Shown here: positions 8,098-17,605 of the stretch, one piece after another
Layout: each line of letters begins with the position of its first letter
How positions within the stretch are numbered: the stretch's first letter is position 1
Source: Nostoc parmelioides FACHB-3921
Lineage (GTDB): Bacteria; Cyanobacteriota; Cyanobacteriia; Cyanobacteriales; Nostocaceae
DNA: 64,000 nt
Direction: 5' to 3'
NCBI RefSeq assembly: GCF_014696625.1
Contig: NZ_JACJQL010000036.1
Coordinates: 1 to 64,000, forward strand
The notes under the pieces: model-generated
Databases searched by the model: none
Seen by the model: only the letters and a program-made list of their open reading frames with translations
What the model was told of the DNA's origin: nothing
Made by a program: the position numbers and the translations under genes

Positions 8098-11000
8098 CTG
8101 ACCACGCTTAATTAAACTGGCGACAACCGTAGCCAATTCTGCGGGTTCAATGGGTTTTGGTAAATGTAGTTGGAATCCTTCTTGGATGGCTCTTGTTCTG
8201 TCTTCGGCTCTGGCGTAGGCTGTTAAAGCGGCGGCGGGAATGGTTCCTCCTTGTTCTGGCGGTAAGGAGCGTAGTTTGCGAATTAGGGAGTAGCCGTCTT
8301 CTTCTGGCATTCCGATATCACTTACCAAAACATCTGGTTTCCATTGGGAAACTATCTGTAATGCCTCTTTTGCTGTTGCTACTGCTGTAACTTGGGCTTG
8401 ACATTGCTCTAATACTGTGCCGATGAAATCACGAGAATCTGACTCGTCATCTACCACTAACACCCGCACCCCCAACAGCGAAGGACATAAAGGCAAGGGG
8501 GTGAGATTTTCTCCTCTTGGGCTAATTGGCTCGATAGCAGTTGCTTTATTTTCCGAGAGGAGGGGTAATTTGACTGTAAATGTAGAACCTTGTTCTTCAC
8601 CGGGACTATGTACATTAACTGTACCGCCATGTAACTCTACTAGATGGCGGACGATCGCTAAACCTAATCCTAAACCACCGTGGGATCTGGTGATGGAACT
8701 ATCAGCTTGGCGAAAGCGGTCAAATACGTAAGGTAAAAAGCTGGAATTAATACCTATACCTGTATCGATGACTTGGATTTGTGCGTAGCTATTAGTGATG
8801 AGTTCGTTTTGTTGGCAACCAGGATTTTTGGTGAGTCTAACTTCTACTTTGCCGCCAGAAGGTGTGAATTTAATGGCATTTGTGAGCAAATTCCAAATAA
8901 CCTGCTGTAAGCGTTCTGGATCGCCGGAAATCTGAAATGGTAAGTTTTCGGTAGCTGGATTTTCTAAGAAGAATGTTAAATCGATTTCTTTGGCTTGGGC
9001 GGCGAGGTTAATATTCTCGATGGTTGTTTCAATGATGGGAATCAGGTTAAAAGTGCGGACGTTGAGACGTAACTTGCCTCTAATCATCCGCGAAATATCG
9101 AGTAAGTCTTCAATGAGTTGGGTTTGAGCTTTGGCGTTGCGCTCGATGGTTTCTAAGCCTTTGGCGGTTTGCGCTTCACTCAGCCTACGGGCTTGTAATA
9201 ACTGCGCCCAGCCGAGAATGGCGTTGAGAGGCGATCGCAATTCATGGGATAAGATAGCCAAAAACTCATCTTTCATGCGATTGGCTTCTGTTAATTGTTC
9301 TGTCTGCCGTTGCAAAGAATTAATCAGTTCCATTCGTTCCATTGCGATCGCAATTTGGTCGCAAACCGCCTGCATCATCCCCTTTTGATTTTCGGTGAAA
9401 CTGGTACGGCTGCGACTGCCAAAGGAGAGTGTCCCTAAAAGTCTGCCTTGAGCAATCAACGGATAACTGTAATAAGCATTAATCCCCATAGAGCGAATTA
9501 GCTGTGTTTTAGGGTCAGTTGACTGCTGGACGTTCTCTAAAGCGATGGAACGACGTTCCTGAGCAGTTGTCCCACAGATGGCTTCACCAAACCTTAAAAA
9601 CTCTATTTCTTGTGCTAGTTCCGGACAAATGCCTCGATAAGAAGCTAAACGCATAGACTGAGAATTATCTTCTACTAGGTAGTTGAAATAAACATCCAGT
9701 CCAATTTGCTCTGCCAGTTTCTGGAAGCAACCATCAATCAGTGCTACTGGTTCTTGACTTGATAACAGGTCATTAGCTGTACTAAATAGTAGTTGTAATC
9801 GTTGATAACCCAAGGACAAAGCTTTTTCTGCCTGCTTGATCTGAGTTATATTTTGAAACACTACTACACAGGTAGCTGGATAACCGTGCATGGCTGGTAA
9901 GGTATCAGCAAATATAAGTAAAGATAGTACTTCCTCGTTGGTATGCCAGTCTAACTCTAATCCTTCTAGACGTTCTCCTCTAGCAACCCGCACTCCAGGC
10001 ATCTGCTCGTTAGATACGGGGTTACCGTTGGCATCTGTGAAATGATAAACAGTGTGATACTCTGCGGCTGGTACTCCTATAGGAAATTTACCACCCGCTA
10101 ATTCATCTGCTGCCCGATTGGCAAAGGTAACCCGTGCGGTTTCCGGCTCAATAAACAGTAACGGTCTTGGCATCAGATTTAATACATCTTCTAGCCATTT
10201 TTGCTCGTTTCGCAGCAATTCTTCTGCTTGCTTGCGTTGTGTAATATCTACAAAGGCACCAATACAGCCTCTGGTTTTGCCATCTTCATCAAACAGTGGG
10301 GCAACGTACTCCAGCAATTTGATGATTGCGCCATTGTCATGAACTACATCAACCTCATAATCTAATACTTCCGCACCGTGAGCCGCAGAGTACTGCATGG
10401 GCATTTCTGCTGGTGAAAGCTCTCTACCTTCGTGAAATATTTTAAATGTTGTTGGTTTTTGATCTTGGGGAGCGCTGAGGGAGGCATTGACATCTGGCGA
10501 AATCTGCAACTGCTTGGCAAAAGCTGGATTAATTTTAATATTTCGACATTCTGGATCTTCTGCTATACCGATGCCAATAGGTATCACGTCTAATAAAGTT
10601 TGTAATTCGACGACGCGGCGCTGTAAATCTTTATTAAGTTGGAGTATTTTCTGTTGTGCTTGTTGACGTTCGCTTAAGTCTAAAATAAAAGCAACAGATT
10701 CTTCGCGTTTTTCTCCTAGCAATACATAACCAATTAATACGGGAATGCGGCTGCCATCTTGGTGAATGTATTCTTTTTCATAAGGTGTACAAGCTCCTTT
10801 GGGGTTGACTTGAGCTTCCGCAATACCTTGCTCATCTAAGTAGATATATTCTGGTGGTGTGATATCTTTCCAATTAAGTCTGCCTGTAAGTAAGTCTTCG
10901 TGAGAATAACCAACCATCATCAAAAATGCTTCGTTGGCTTGTTGGATACCACCGTAAATGTCTGAAAATATAATCCCGATAATATTGGCATCGACAAGGC

Positions 11001-11958
11001 TTGCTAGTTTTTCTTCATAAGCTTTTAAGGTTTCTTGAGCGCGATCGCGTTGTTGGCTCAAAAGTTCGATGACTACTGCATTTTGCCAGATGATGATGGC
11101 AAAAATAACAATTAATATAATGGCAAACACTGAAACGGCAAAGGCAGGGCCGTATCTGCCGGCTCTTTGCCCTTGGAGGATTAACCACCCCAAAAACAAA
11201 GGTACAGCGATCGCTGCTAATAATAAGCGACGTGCAGTTAAACCCCCATAGCTATCGCTAAACACTATCTTCATCAGCCCTTTTTCTGAGCGTCCAGACA
11301 AAATGCCAATACACAGCACTATAAATAATAATGCTGTCTGCAAAGACATTGAGGTAACATTTGGATTAATTGTGTAAAAAAAATTCACTTTATAAGCATA
11401 ACCAACAACCACCTGTAAGGAAATTACGGTGGTACAGAGAGTGAGGATCTGAGCATACCAATAGCTGCGATGATTTCGGGGATAAATCAGCAGTTCTAAG
11501 GCTACACCTATAAGGAGGAAATTAATTGCTGTATTCAACCCCATCCGCCCTGGATGTGGTGTATTGATGGTAGTAAGAGAATCACTCAAAAGCAGTTTGT
11601 CAATTCCCAATTCCCAGCCAAATAAATATTGGCAAATTGTTAGCGCAGCGATACTGATAATAGTGAGACTAAAAGCTCTAGAGAGTTTTTTGTAGGTCTT
11701 GTGACTCTGGCTAGGATATGATTCCCCCAACGTTTTCGTTACTAAAATCCATACAGAAATACTACACAGTAAAAAGCACAACGCTGTATTCGGTGTCATG
11801 CTCCTGGAACTACCCAAAAAAAATGTTTTGAGTATTTCTATATCAAGTAGCCAGCCAATTAATATGGAACTACTAACCAACATGGCGATCGCACTTGCAG
11901 TTTTTGCCACTAGTGAACCGTGCATATTGTGCAGTCGCAAGTGCTTGAATTCTAACAT
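8086..11958 (-). CDS. Hybrid sensor histidine kinase (membrane, PAS, GAF, HisKA, HATPase, REC)
   Basis: 1290 residues. The N-terminal ~300 residues hold about eight hydrophobic helices, ending in an alpha-helical linker. Three PAS-type regions follow (about 310-430, 445-575, 585-700; GRLNWKDITPPEYI and GCIGAFVDITQRKQAEELL are typical), then a GAF domain (about 715-875). The kinase core has SHELRSPLN with phospho-acceptor His905, an N box NLLTNAIKFTP and G boxes DTGIGI and GLGLGLAIV. A C-terminal receiver (about 1163-1283) has VVDDE and phospho-acceptor Asp1214 in SDIGMPEEDG. It autophosphorylates and relays internally; ligand and output partner are unknown and no response regulator is adjacent. 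The last codons and stop come from a palindromic repeat. Confidence 0.93.
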   Translation of the reverse strand: MLEFKHLRLHNMHGSLVAKTASAIAMLVSSSILIGWLLDIEILKTFFLGSSRSMTPNTALCFLLCSISVWILVTKTLGESYPSQSHKTYKKLSRAFSLTIISIAALTICQYLFGWELGIDKLLLSDSLTTINTPHPGRMGLNTAINFLLIGVALELLIYPRNHRSYWYAQILTLCTTVISLQVVVGYAYKVNFFYTINPNVTSMSLQTALLFIVLCIGILSGRSEKGLMKIVFSDSYGGLTARRLLLAAIAVPLFLGWLILQGQRAGRYGPAFAVSVFAIILIVIFAIIIWQNAVVIELLSQQRDRAQETLKAYEEKLASLVDANIIGIIFSDIYGGIQQANEAFLMMVGYSHEDLLTGRLNWKDITPPEYIYLDEQGIAEAQVNPKGACTPYEKEYIHQDGSRIPVLIGYVLLGEKREESVAFILDLSERQQAQQKILQLNKDLQRRVVELQTLLDVIPIGIGIAEDPECRNIKINPAFAKQLQISPDVNASLSAPQDQKPTTFKIFHEGRELSPAEMPMQYSAAHGAEVLDYEVDVVHDNGAIIKLLEYVAPLFDEDGKTRGCIGAFVDITQRKQAEELLRNEQKWLEDVLNLMPRPLLFIEPETARVTFANRAADELAGGKFPIGVPAAEYHTVYHFTDANGNPVSNEQMPGVRVARGERLEGLELDWHTNEEVLSLLIFADTLPAMHGYPATCVVVFQNITQIKQAEKALSLGYQRLQLLFSTANDLLSSQEPVALIDGCFQKLAEQIGLDVYFNYLVEDNSQSMRLASYRGICPELAQEIEFLRFGEAICGTTAQERRSIALENVQQSTDPKTQLIRSMGINAYYSYPLIAQGRLLGTLSFGSRSRTSFTENQKGMMQAVCDQIAIAMERMELINSLQRQTEQLTEANRMKDEFLAILSHELRSPLNAILGWAQLLQARRLSEAQTAKGLETIERNAKAQTQLIEDLLDISRMIRGKLRLNVRTFNLIPIIETTIENINLAAQAKEIDLTFFLENPATENLPFQISGDPERLQQVIWNLLTNAIKFTPSGGKVEVRLTKNPGCQQNELITNSYAQIQVIDTGIGINSSFLPYVFDRFRQADSSITRSHGGLGLGLAIVRHLVELHGGTVNVHSPGEEQGSTFTVKLPLLSENKATAIEPISPRGENLTPLPLCPSLLGVRVLVVDDESDSRDFIGTVLEQCQAQVTAVATAKEALQIVSQWKPDVLVSDIGMPEEDGYSLIRKLRSLPPEQGGTIPAAALTAYARAEDRTRAIQEGFQLHLPKPIEPAELATVVASLIKRGQRRD

Positions 11959-13098
11959 TGAAGCTTTTGTAACTTTATTTATATCTGGGACTACTATTTG
12001 ATTTTTGAATTGTACGTAGGGGAGCCAATGCGTTGGTAAAGCAGTTTAATCTTCTCTATGTTCCCTGGGAAAAGCTCCGCGAACGTAGACAAGGGGTTTC
12101 CCTGCTTGGAGCAAGTGGCTTAGATACTTATATTGTTACGCGCAAGCGTAGGCTATATCAACCATAATCAAATCGGATTACTATACGATGGGAATGTTTA
12201 AGATAATTTACTATCGATGTGCGCGGTTCCTTGATTTAAACTACTGTCAAAAGTATTAGTTTACATCTATCTATATATATATTTTTTGCTGTGCCAGCAA
12301 TTAAATTTTTCTTAAACGCCGTGAACACTTAAAATCTTTACCATTTTATTTTTGCGCTTATAATTACCACTGGTAAAATGCTTCTAAAAATATAAAAAAA
12401 CGGGCGGTAGATAAAATTTTTCTCCAGACAAAAATACTTTCAAAATAGCCTCTTGGATGGTTATTTAAATCATGATTTATCGCTGTGTTCACACTTTTTA
12501 AACTGACACATACTAAATACTGAATATTTTTTATTTGATCGATATTTTAAGTTGAATATATTCGTTATTAAAGAAATAATTTCTGCCAAAGAGACTTTTA
12601 AGATTCGATACTTGGCAATTAACTTTGAATAACAAGATAAAAAAACTCCATCCCCTTGTGAGTGGAGTTTTTATTCGTGATCAGTGGCAAAAATCCCTAA
12701 AAACTACCCACTCTTGGGATGTGGTATTAAAGCAGATCCTTTCAAAAACTAACAAATAACAACTGACAACTGACACGCATTGGCAAAGCGTCCCACAGGG
12801 AAGCGCAATAAATTTGGTATATTACGGAATGTCACATTGCTATCACTGTTTATATTTACACCAAAAATTTATAATGTAATATCAAACAACAACGCAAATA
12901 CGTACAGCACAACTCAGATCAAAATAGATGTGATTTTAATAAATTGAGAATTTTGTTAATTTTGATACAAAAAAACATTAATATTTAGGAGCAATACTAG
13001 CTAATCTCTAGTTTTTCCAGTTTAGTCAAAACAATATCCAGTATTATCAAAAAACTGGTAGTGGGATGTGGTGTAAAAATCAACAGAGGAGTGAAAAC
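11959..13098. other. Long intergenic region, 1.1 kb
   Basis: No open frame with coding character. It separates divergent genes (the kinase and the synthase-family gene) and so should hold both promoters. Near 12055-12160 there is a dispersed repeat (GAACGTAGACAAGG..., GCGCAAGCGTAGGC). 12240-12600 is very AT-rich. A conserved hairpin copy sits at 12642-12671, followed by GTCAGT/ACTGACA-type repeat debris. Confidence 0.6.
12642..12671 (+). repeat. Conserved hairpin family, copy 2
   Basis: Stem AAAACTCCA (12642-12650) with TGGAGTTTT (12663-12671), loop core TCCCCTTGTGAG, followed by TTAT. Same design as 1099-1128 and 58812-58841. No gene ends immediately upstream on the plus strand. Confidence 0.75.
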
Positions 13099-13929
13099 AT
13101 GGATTTACGTAGCGATGCCTTGCAAATCCTTAAAGAAACTAGTCGTACTTTTTATATTCCAATTAGTATTTTACCGCCAGGATTACAAGAGGCAGTCGCA
13201 TCCGCATACTTGTGTATGCGTGCCATCGATGAAATCGAAGACCATCCCACCCTTGATAACCCCACAAAAGCAAAGCTTTTGCGTGCGATTAGCTTGACTC
13301 TACAAGCTGGGGTTGATGGTTTTCCTGTTGATGCCTTCGCTGCCGGATTTAGCGGTTACGAGAATACCCTGGAAGAAGTCACCATGAGGATTCGAGAGTG
13401 GTCTCTGCTTGCACCAGAAACAATTGCACCGCGAATTTGGGATGCAACGGCGGCTATGTCAGATCGTATGGCTTATTGGGCAGAAAACAACTGGAAAATT
13501 CATACGGAGTCTGACTTAGATCGCTATACCTTTGGGGTAGCTGGTGCAGTTGGGTTGCTACTCTCAGATTTATGGGCTTGGTACGATGGCACACAGACAA
13601 ACCGGACTTTAGCGATTGGGTTTGGTAGAGGTTTGCAAGCAGTTAATATCCTACGTAACCATGTAGAAGATTTAGGACGTGGAGTCAGCTTTTTTCCTGA
13701 CGGTTGGGACGCAAACAATATGCAGGAGTATGCCCTGCGAAATCTCGCCCTAGCAGATGCTTACACCCAAGCTTTACCAGATGGGCCAGCGCTGAACTTT
13801 TGTCAAATTCCCTTGACGTTAGCACATGGAACCATTGATGCGATCGCCAACGGTAAGGAAAAACTCAGTCGTAGCGATGTGATGGCACTGCTGGAACAGA
13901 TTATCACTTTCAACTTGAAAGCAGGGTGA
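13099..13929 (+). CDS. Squalene/phytoene synthase family protein
   Basis: 276 residues from the ATG at 13099, preceded by a good GAGGAG ribosome site; an in-frame ATG at 13066 lacks one. This is the head-to-head isoprenyl synthase fold: SRTFYIPISILPPGLQEAV, first Asp-rich motif CMRAIDEIED, the RYTFGVAGAVG segment, and a second motif NILRNHVEDLGRGVSFFP. Members condense two C15 or C20 prenyl diphosphates to squalene or phytoene. The second motif begins with Asn where most members have Asp (NHVED rather than DxxED), and no carotenoid or hopanoid gene is adjacent, so substrate and even activity are open. Confidence 0.8.
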   Translation: MDLRSDALQILKETSRTFYIPISILPPGLQEAVASAYLCMRAIDEIEDHPTLDNPTKAKLLRAISLTLQAGVDGFPVDAFAAGFSGYENTLEEVTMRIREWSLLAPETIAPRIWDATAAMSDRMAYWAENNWKIHTESDLDRYTFGVAGAVGLLLSDLWAWYDGTQTNRTLAIGFGRGLQAVNILRNHVEDLGRGVSFFPDGWDANNMQEYALRNLALADAYTQALPDGPALNFCQIPLTLAHGTIDAIANGKEKLSRSDVMALLEQIITFNLKAG

Positions 13930-13939
13930 GGGGATAAGA

Positions 13940-13972
13940 GGCAGGGGGCAGGGGGCAGGGAGCAGGGGGCAG
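13940..13972. repeat. Heptameric short tandem repeat (GGGGGCA)n
   Basis: Near-perfect GGCAGGG/GGGGGCA heptamers directly after the synthase-family gene: a typical STRR of filamentous cyanobacteria. Confidence 0.8.
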
Positions 13973-14098
13973 AATATCTTAAGCTATAAGTTGCATAATT
14001 CATCGTGAGATCTGTTGACCGTTGACTGTCAACAGTTAACAGTTAACAGCCCTTATTAGTAGTTATGCAATTTAAACCCGCATTAGCTTATTCAGTCT

Positions 14099-14887
14099 TT
14101 ATGATTCATCACTTCCTACCCCGTGATAAGCGAGGTAAACAGCTTCTAGAAATACATCAGAGGTAACAGTTGCGGGTAATGTTTCTAAGTGCAGAATTGC
14201 TTGCACTTGTTCGGCTAGTTTGATGGATAAAGCACTTCTGGCTTTGTTACTCATTGCACCACGGCGCTGTAAATATTCATAAATTACAGCAAAGTCATCA
14301 GGTAGTAATCTTGATAAGTCAGTTATTGGTAATAATTCTGCATAGAGTGACTTGGCTTGTTCAGAAATGGTAAAAGTGGCTAAAGTAGTTGGTGTTGTCG
14401 TTTGAATCACAATTGTACCTGCGGCTAAATCACCAAGACGCTTTTCTTTACTATGAAAAATAATTAAAAAAGCCCCAATAAACAGAAATTCATCGAAAGG
14501 TCGTAATAAAGCTCGCAGAGTAGCTTGTTGTAAACCAACTGGTCTGCCATCATCTCGAACTACGCGAATTTTAACTAAGCGTTTACCGGGGGTTTGGCCT
14601 TGCCATAAAGTCTCAAAAAAGACAAAGTAGCCCGTGTACATAACAAAGCTAACAATAAATGCGATCGCCACTAGCCAAACAGCCGTTGCCGAACCGAAAG
14701 TTTCTGTCCACCAATCTACTAACTGCGCGGAAATAAAAGCCCAGACAAGGAAAAATACTACCCAAGTCGTAGCTAAAATCACATAATCAATGATTAAAGC
14801 CCAAGCACGATTACCAATACCAGCAACGGTAAACTCTATCTCTACACTTTCTGGTGTGCGGTATTTGACACGGTTGAACAGGTGCAT
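14099..14887 (-). CDS. RDD-family membrane protein
   Basis: 262 residues. The RDD domain (about 5-150) has an N-terminal TPESVEIEFTVAGIGNRAWALIID, with an Arg and Asp in the first membrane region, and the later PGKRLVKIRVVRDDGRPVG, with two or three membrane spans. The C-terminal ~110 residues are cytoplasmic and helical (LLPDDFAVIYEYLQRRGAMS). RDD proteins are poorly understood; some are implicated in ion transport. It lies 67 bp downstream of another membrane-protein gene on the same strand and is probably co-transcribed with it. Confidence 0.82.
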   Translation of the reverse strand: MHLFNRVKYRTPESVEIEFTVAGIGNRAWALIIDYVILATTWVVFFLVWAFISAQLVDWWTETFGSATAVWLVAIAFIVSFVMYTGYFVFFETLWQGQTPGKRLVKIRVVRDDGRPVGLQQATLRALLRPFDEFLFIGAFLIIFHSKEKRLGDLAAGTIVIQTTTPTTLATFTISEQAKSLYAELLPITDLSRLLPDDFAVIYEYLQRRGAMSNKARSALSIKLAEQVQAILHLETLPATVTSDVFLEAVYLAYHGVGSDES

Positions 14888-14954
14888 ATCAACTCAAAAT
14901 TAATAAAACTTTTCAGGGTGAGGGTTCTGGCTGCTGGGACTATGAAATAGTGGG

Positions 14955-15809
14955 TTAAATTTCGCGATCGCGTAACTGCAAGCCTAACCCTTCACGACGA
15001 CTCCGCAAGTCATAATAAATTACAGCCTTGATGCTTTGCCAAAAGGGTATCAATAAAGCACCACTGCCGAAACTGAGAACTAAAACTATGACAGCATAAA
15101 GTAGTGCAAATGCAGTATTACCCTCGTTGATTAAAGGTAAAAATGCTGCCTGCACAATAGTTATGACAATCTGAACCACAATTTGAATTGGGATTGTGAT
15201 TAACAAACCAACAAAGGAAATCAACAGTATCCGCCAAACGTGACCTTGAGTTAATTCCCAACTGCGACGAATGGCAGAAGTAGCCTCAATCCCCTCCTCT
15301 ACAGCCAAGGGCAAATCTACTAAATAAAAACGTGTCACCAGCCATAAAATTGCCACAATTGCCACAATACCGATGACAAAAGCCGCGAGAATAAACACAA
15401 GATAAGTCGCAGGGTTGCCTTGTTGTCCTACTCCCCCAACAAATGCAGCCGATACCACTCCTAATAAAATAGATAAAATTACTACACCTAAACCAATGCC
15501 AATACCGACAAGAAGTAATAAAAGCATTGCCAACAAAAACTGCCACAATCGAGAGTTAACAAAACGTTCACCCGATGAAATGCTTTCGGGCTGATTCACC
15601 AATTCACCAAAGGCTAGGCGTGAAATCAGTGATGTGAGGGCGTAAAACTTTGCCCATCCATAAACTGGAACTAGCACCCACACATAAGCCTTCAATGCCA
15701 ATAAAAAATAGTCTTTAAGATGAGAACGATACAACCGCAGCCCTGCACTGACAACATTTCCTACACTCAGTGGTTGCGTGGGATTGGGAGAACCAAAGTT
15801 TCCTGCCAT
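14955..15809 (-). CDS. Multi-pass membrane protein (GPDPase-membrane-domain/DUF7544-like)
   Basis: 284 residues with about six hydrophobic segments. The opening PLSVGNVVSAGLRLYRSHLKDYFLLAL and the central EEGIEATSAIRRSWELTQGHVWRIL resemble the membrane domain seen in glycerophosphodiester phosphodiesterase fusions and in stand-alone membrane proteins. No catalytic domain is attached. Its divergent neighbour is a SpoIIM-like gene (81 bp apart) and its downstream neighbour an RDD gene, a combination recurring in bacteria, so the three may form one membrane assembly (inference). Confidence 0.7.
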   Translation of the reverse strand: MAGNFGSPNPTQPLSVGNVVSAGLRLYRSHLKDYFLLALKAYVWVLVPVYGWAKFYALTSLISRLAFGELVNQPESISSGERFVNSRLWQFLLAMLLLLLVGIGIGLGVVILSILLGVVSAAFVGGVGQQGNPATYLVFILAAFVIGIVAIVAILWLVTRFYLVDLPLAVEEGIEATSAIRRSWELTQGHVWRILLISFVGLLITIPIQIVVQIVITIVQAAFLPLINEGNTAFALLYAVIVLVLSFGSGALLIPFWQSIKAVIYYDLRSRREGLGLQLRDREI

Positions 15810-15890
15810 AGATGCAAAATTTCCTTGAAATTACGGGTGTGAATTTGAGGCTATCTTAAAGTACGTTAATTGCTAATATTCCCAAAATTT

Positions 15891-16856
15891 ATGAATATTC
15901 AACGTTGGATTGCTCGGCGAGAGTCAAACTGGCAGCGTTTAGATGCTTTATTAAGACAGGTAGAAACAAAAGGGTTAAAGTCTCTCCCAGCTACAGAAAT
16001 TCGGGAGTTAGCTAGTTTATATCGTTCAGTTGCAGCAGATTTGGCACGCGCTCAGACCCAGCAAGTCGGTAATATTCTGATACATAATCTACAATCCTTG
16101 ACAACTCGTGGCTATACGCAGATTTACCAGGGTTCGAGAAGGCAGGAATGGCAAGCTGTGGTGGAGTTTTACCGATGGGAACTACCCGCAGTGATTCAGC
16201 AAACATTTGCATACACTGCCACAGCTACCGCTTTATTTTTTCTAGGTCTAATAGTTGCGTGGTGGTATGCTTGGCAAGATCCGACATTCATGTCTTTAAT
16301 CGTTCCAGAACGCCTAATTTCTCAAGTGCGAGATGAACATAAGTTGTGGATGGGGTCAATTGTGGGAATTGAGCCTTTAGCATCCAGTGGGATTATGATT
16401 AACAATCTCAAGGTGTCCTTTGGTGCGGTTGCAGGTGGGATGACAGCTGGAGCATTCACAACTTATGTGATGGTATTTAATGGTTTACTCATTGGTGCTA
16501 TCGGTACATTGGTGGGGCAGAACAATCTAGCTTATCCCTTTTGGGCATTTGTTTTTCCTCATGGCGCTTTAGAGTTACCCGCCATTTTTTTAGCTGGTGG
16601 GGCTGGGTTGTTAATAGCAAGAGCTATTTTATTCCCTGGTCAATATCGTCGAGGTGATGCCTTGAAATTTTATGGTTCTCAAGCAGTACAGTTATTATTT
16701 GGGATTGTGCCAATGTTAGTTATAGCCGGGATTATTGAGGGATTTTTCTCTCCTAACCCCAGGATTCCTGATCCCTTAAAGTATTTGTTTGGCACAGGGT
16801 TATTTATGATTCTTTTTATGTACTGCAATCGAAAAAAAACATCAGTTAAAAGGTAG
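15891..16856 (+). CDS. SpoIIM-like stage II sporulation family (DUF95) membrane protein
   Basis: 321 residues from the ATG at 15891; a TTG at 15870 is in frame. A cytoplasmic N-terminal helical region (RRESNWQRLDALLRQVETKG, LPATEIRELASLYRSVAADLARA) precedes about five membrane spans; FGAVAGGMTAGAFTTYVMVFNGLLIG and FVFPHGALELPAIFLAGGAGL are typical of the family. In Bacillus SpoIIM belongs to the DMP machine that degrades peptidoglycan during engulfment. Cyanobacteria do not sporulate, so the role here is unknown. It diverges from the two membrane-protein genes at 14.1-15.8 kb. Confidence 0.85.
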   Translation: MNIQRWIARRESNWQRLDALLRQVETKGLKSLPATEIRELASLYRSVAADLARAQTQQVGNILIHNLQSLTTRGYTQIYQGSRRQEWQAVVEFYRWELPAVIQQTFAYTATATALFFLGLIVAWWYAWQDPTFMSLIVPERLISQVRDEHKLWMGSIVGIEPLASSGIMINNLKVSFGAVAGGMTAGAFTTYVMVFNGLLIGAIGTLVGQNNLAYPFWAFVFPHGALELPAIFLAGGAGLLIARAILFPGQYRRGDALKFYGSQAVQLLFGIVPMLVIAGIIEGFFSPNPRIPDPLKYLFGTGLFMILFMYCNRKKTSVKR

Positions 16857-17076
16857 ATATATAGCAAACTTTCAGTGAGTACGGTTATTGCGATCGCTCT
16901 TGGTTATGGAACCGAACCTACAGGCCTTTGATCCTGATCTAATCTTTTAGTGAAGGAGCTAGAGATTAAGCTTTGCCACACTCCAGATTGATTCAAGCAT
17001 ATACCTCTTCGTTCACCAGCAAAAAGCTTAATAATAGCCTTCTGATAAGCAAATGTTGCATTTTAGAGGTGATATT

Positions 17077-17544
17077 ATGGCAATCACAAGATGGGAACCA
17101 TTCCGAGAAATTGAGCGCTTAGAACCATTCCGAGAAATTGATACATTACAACGGCAAATAAACCGCTTGTTTGATAGGTTAATGCCAACCAATGGCAGTG
17201 AAAAAGTGGGATTTGCCTTTGTACCTGCTGCGGAACTTGAAGAAAAGGATGATGCGATTCATTTGAAACTAGAAGTCCCAGGCTTAGAAGCAAATGATAT
17301 TCATGTAGAAGCGACTCCCGAATCGATTTCCATTACTGGTGAGCGGAAGTCTGAGACTAAGATGGAAGAAAATGGCATTACTCGTTCTGAGTTTAGGTAT
17401 GGTAAATTCCAGCGAGTTATTCCCCTACCGTCTCTAATTCAAAATGACAAAGTACAAGCTGAGTACAAGAACGGTATCCTCCGCCTCACTGTACCAAAAG
17501 CTGAGTCGGAAAGAAATAAAGTGGTAAAAGTCAATATTGGTTAA
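17077..17544 (+). CDS. hspA: Small heat-shock protein, Hsp20 family
   Basis: 155 residues from the ATG at 17077, which has a GAGGTGAT ribosome site; an in-frame codon at 17053 is unlikely. The alpha-crystallin domain (about 45-150) includes DAIHLKLEVPGLEANDIHVEA, SISITGERKSE, RSEFRYGKFQRVIPLP and YKNGILRLTVPKAE. It acts as an ATP-independent holdase that keeps unfolding proteins soluble, in the cytosol or at thylakoids. The N terminus carries a tandem duplication of EPFREI (DNA repeat 17095-17114 and 17122-17141). No CIRCE operator was seen in the 220 bp upstream. The symbol follows cyanobacterial usage and is less certain than the family. Confidence 0.92.
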   Translation: MAITRWEPFREIERLEPFREIDTLQRQINRLFDRLMPTNGSEKVGFAFVPAAELEEKDDAIHLKLEVPGLEANDIHVEATPESISITGERKSETKMEENGITRSEFRYGKFQRVIPLPSLIQNDKVQAEYKNGILRLTVPKAESERNKVVKVNIG

Positions 17545-17562
17545 AGCTAGGGGAATAGTATT

Positions 17563-17605
17563 GAGTGCTGAGTGGATGTCTTAATAGACAATTCACTCAG
17601 CACTC
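17563..17605. terminator. Inverted repeat after hspA
   Basis: GAGTGCTGAGTG (17563-17574) pairs with CACTCAGCACTC (17594-17605), a 12-bp stem with a 19-nt loop beginning 18 bases after the hspA stop. There is no U tract, so it may stabilise the 3' end rather than terminate. The right arm overlaps the end of a gene relic on the other strand. Confidence 0.5.

Noticed and set aside
16857..17076. CIRCE operator or tRNA upstream of hspA
   Set aside because: No TTAGCACTC inverted repeat and no cloverleaf with a GTTCRA T-loop could be found.
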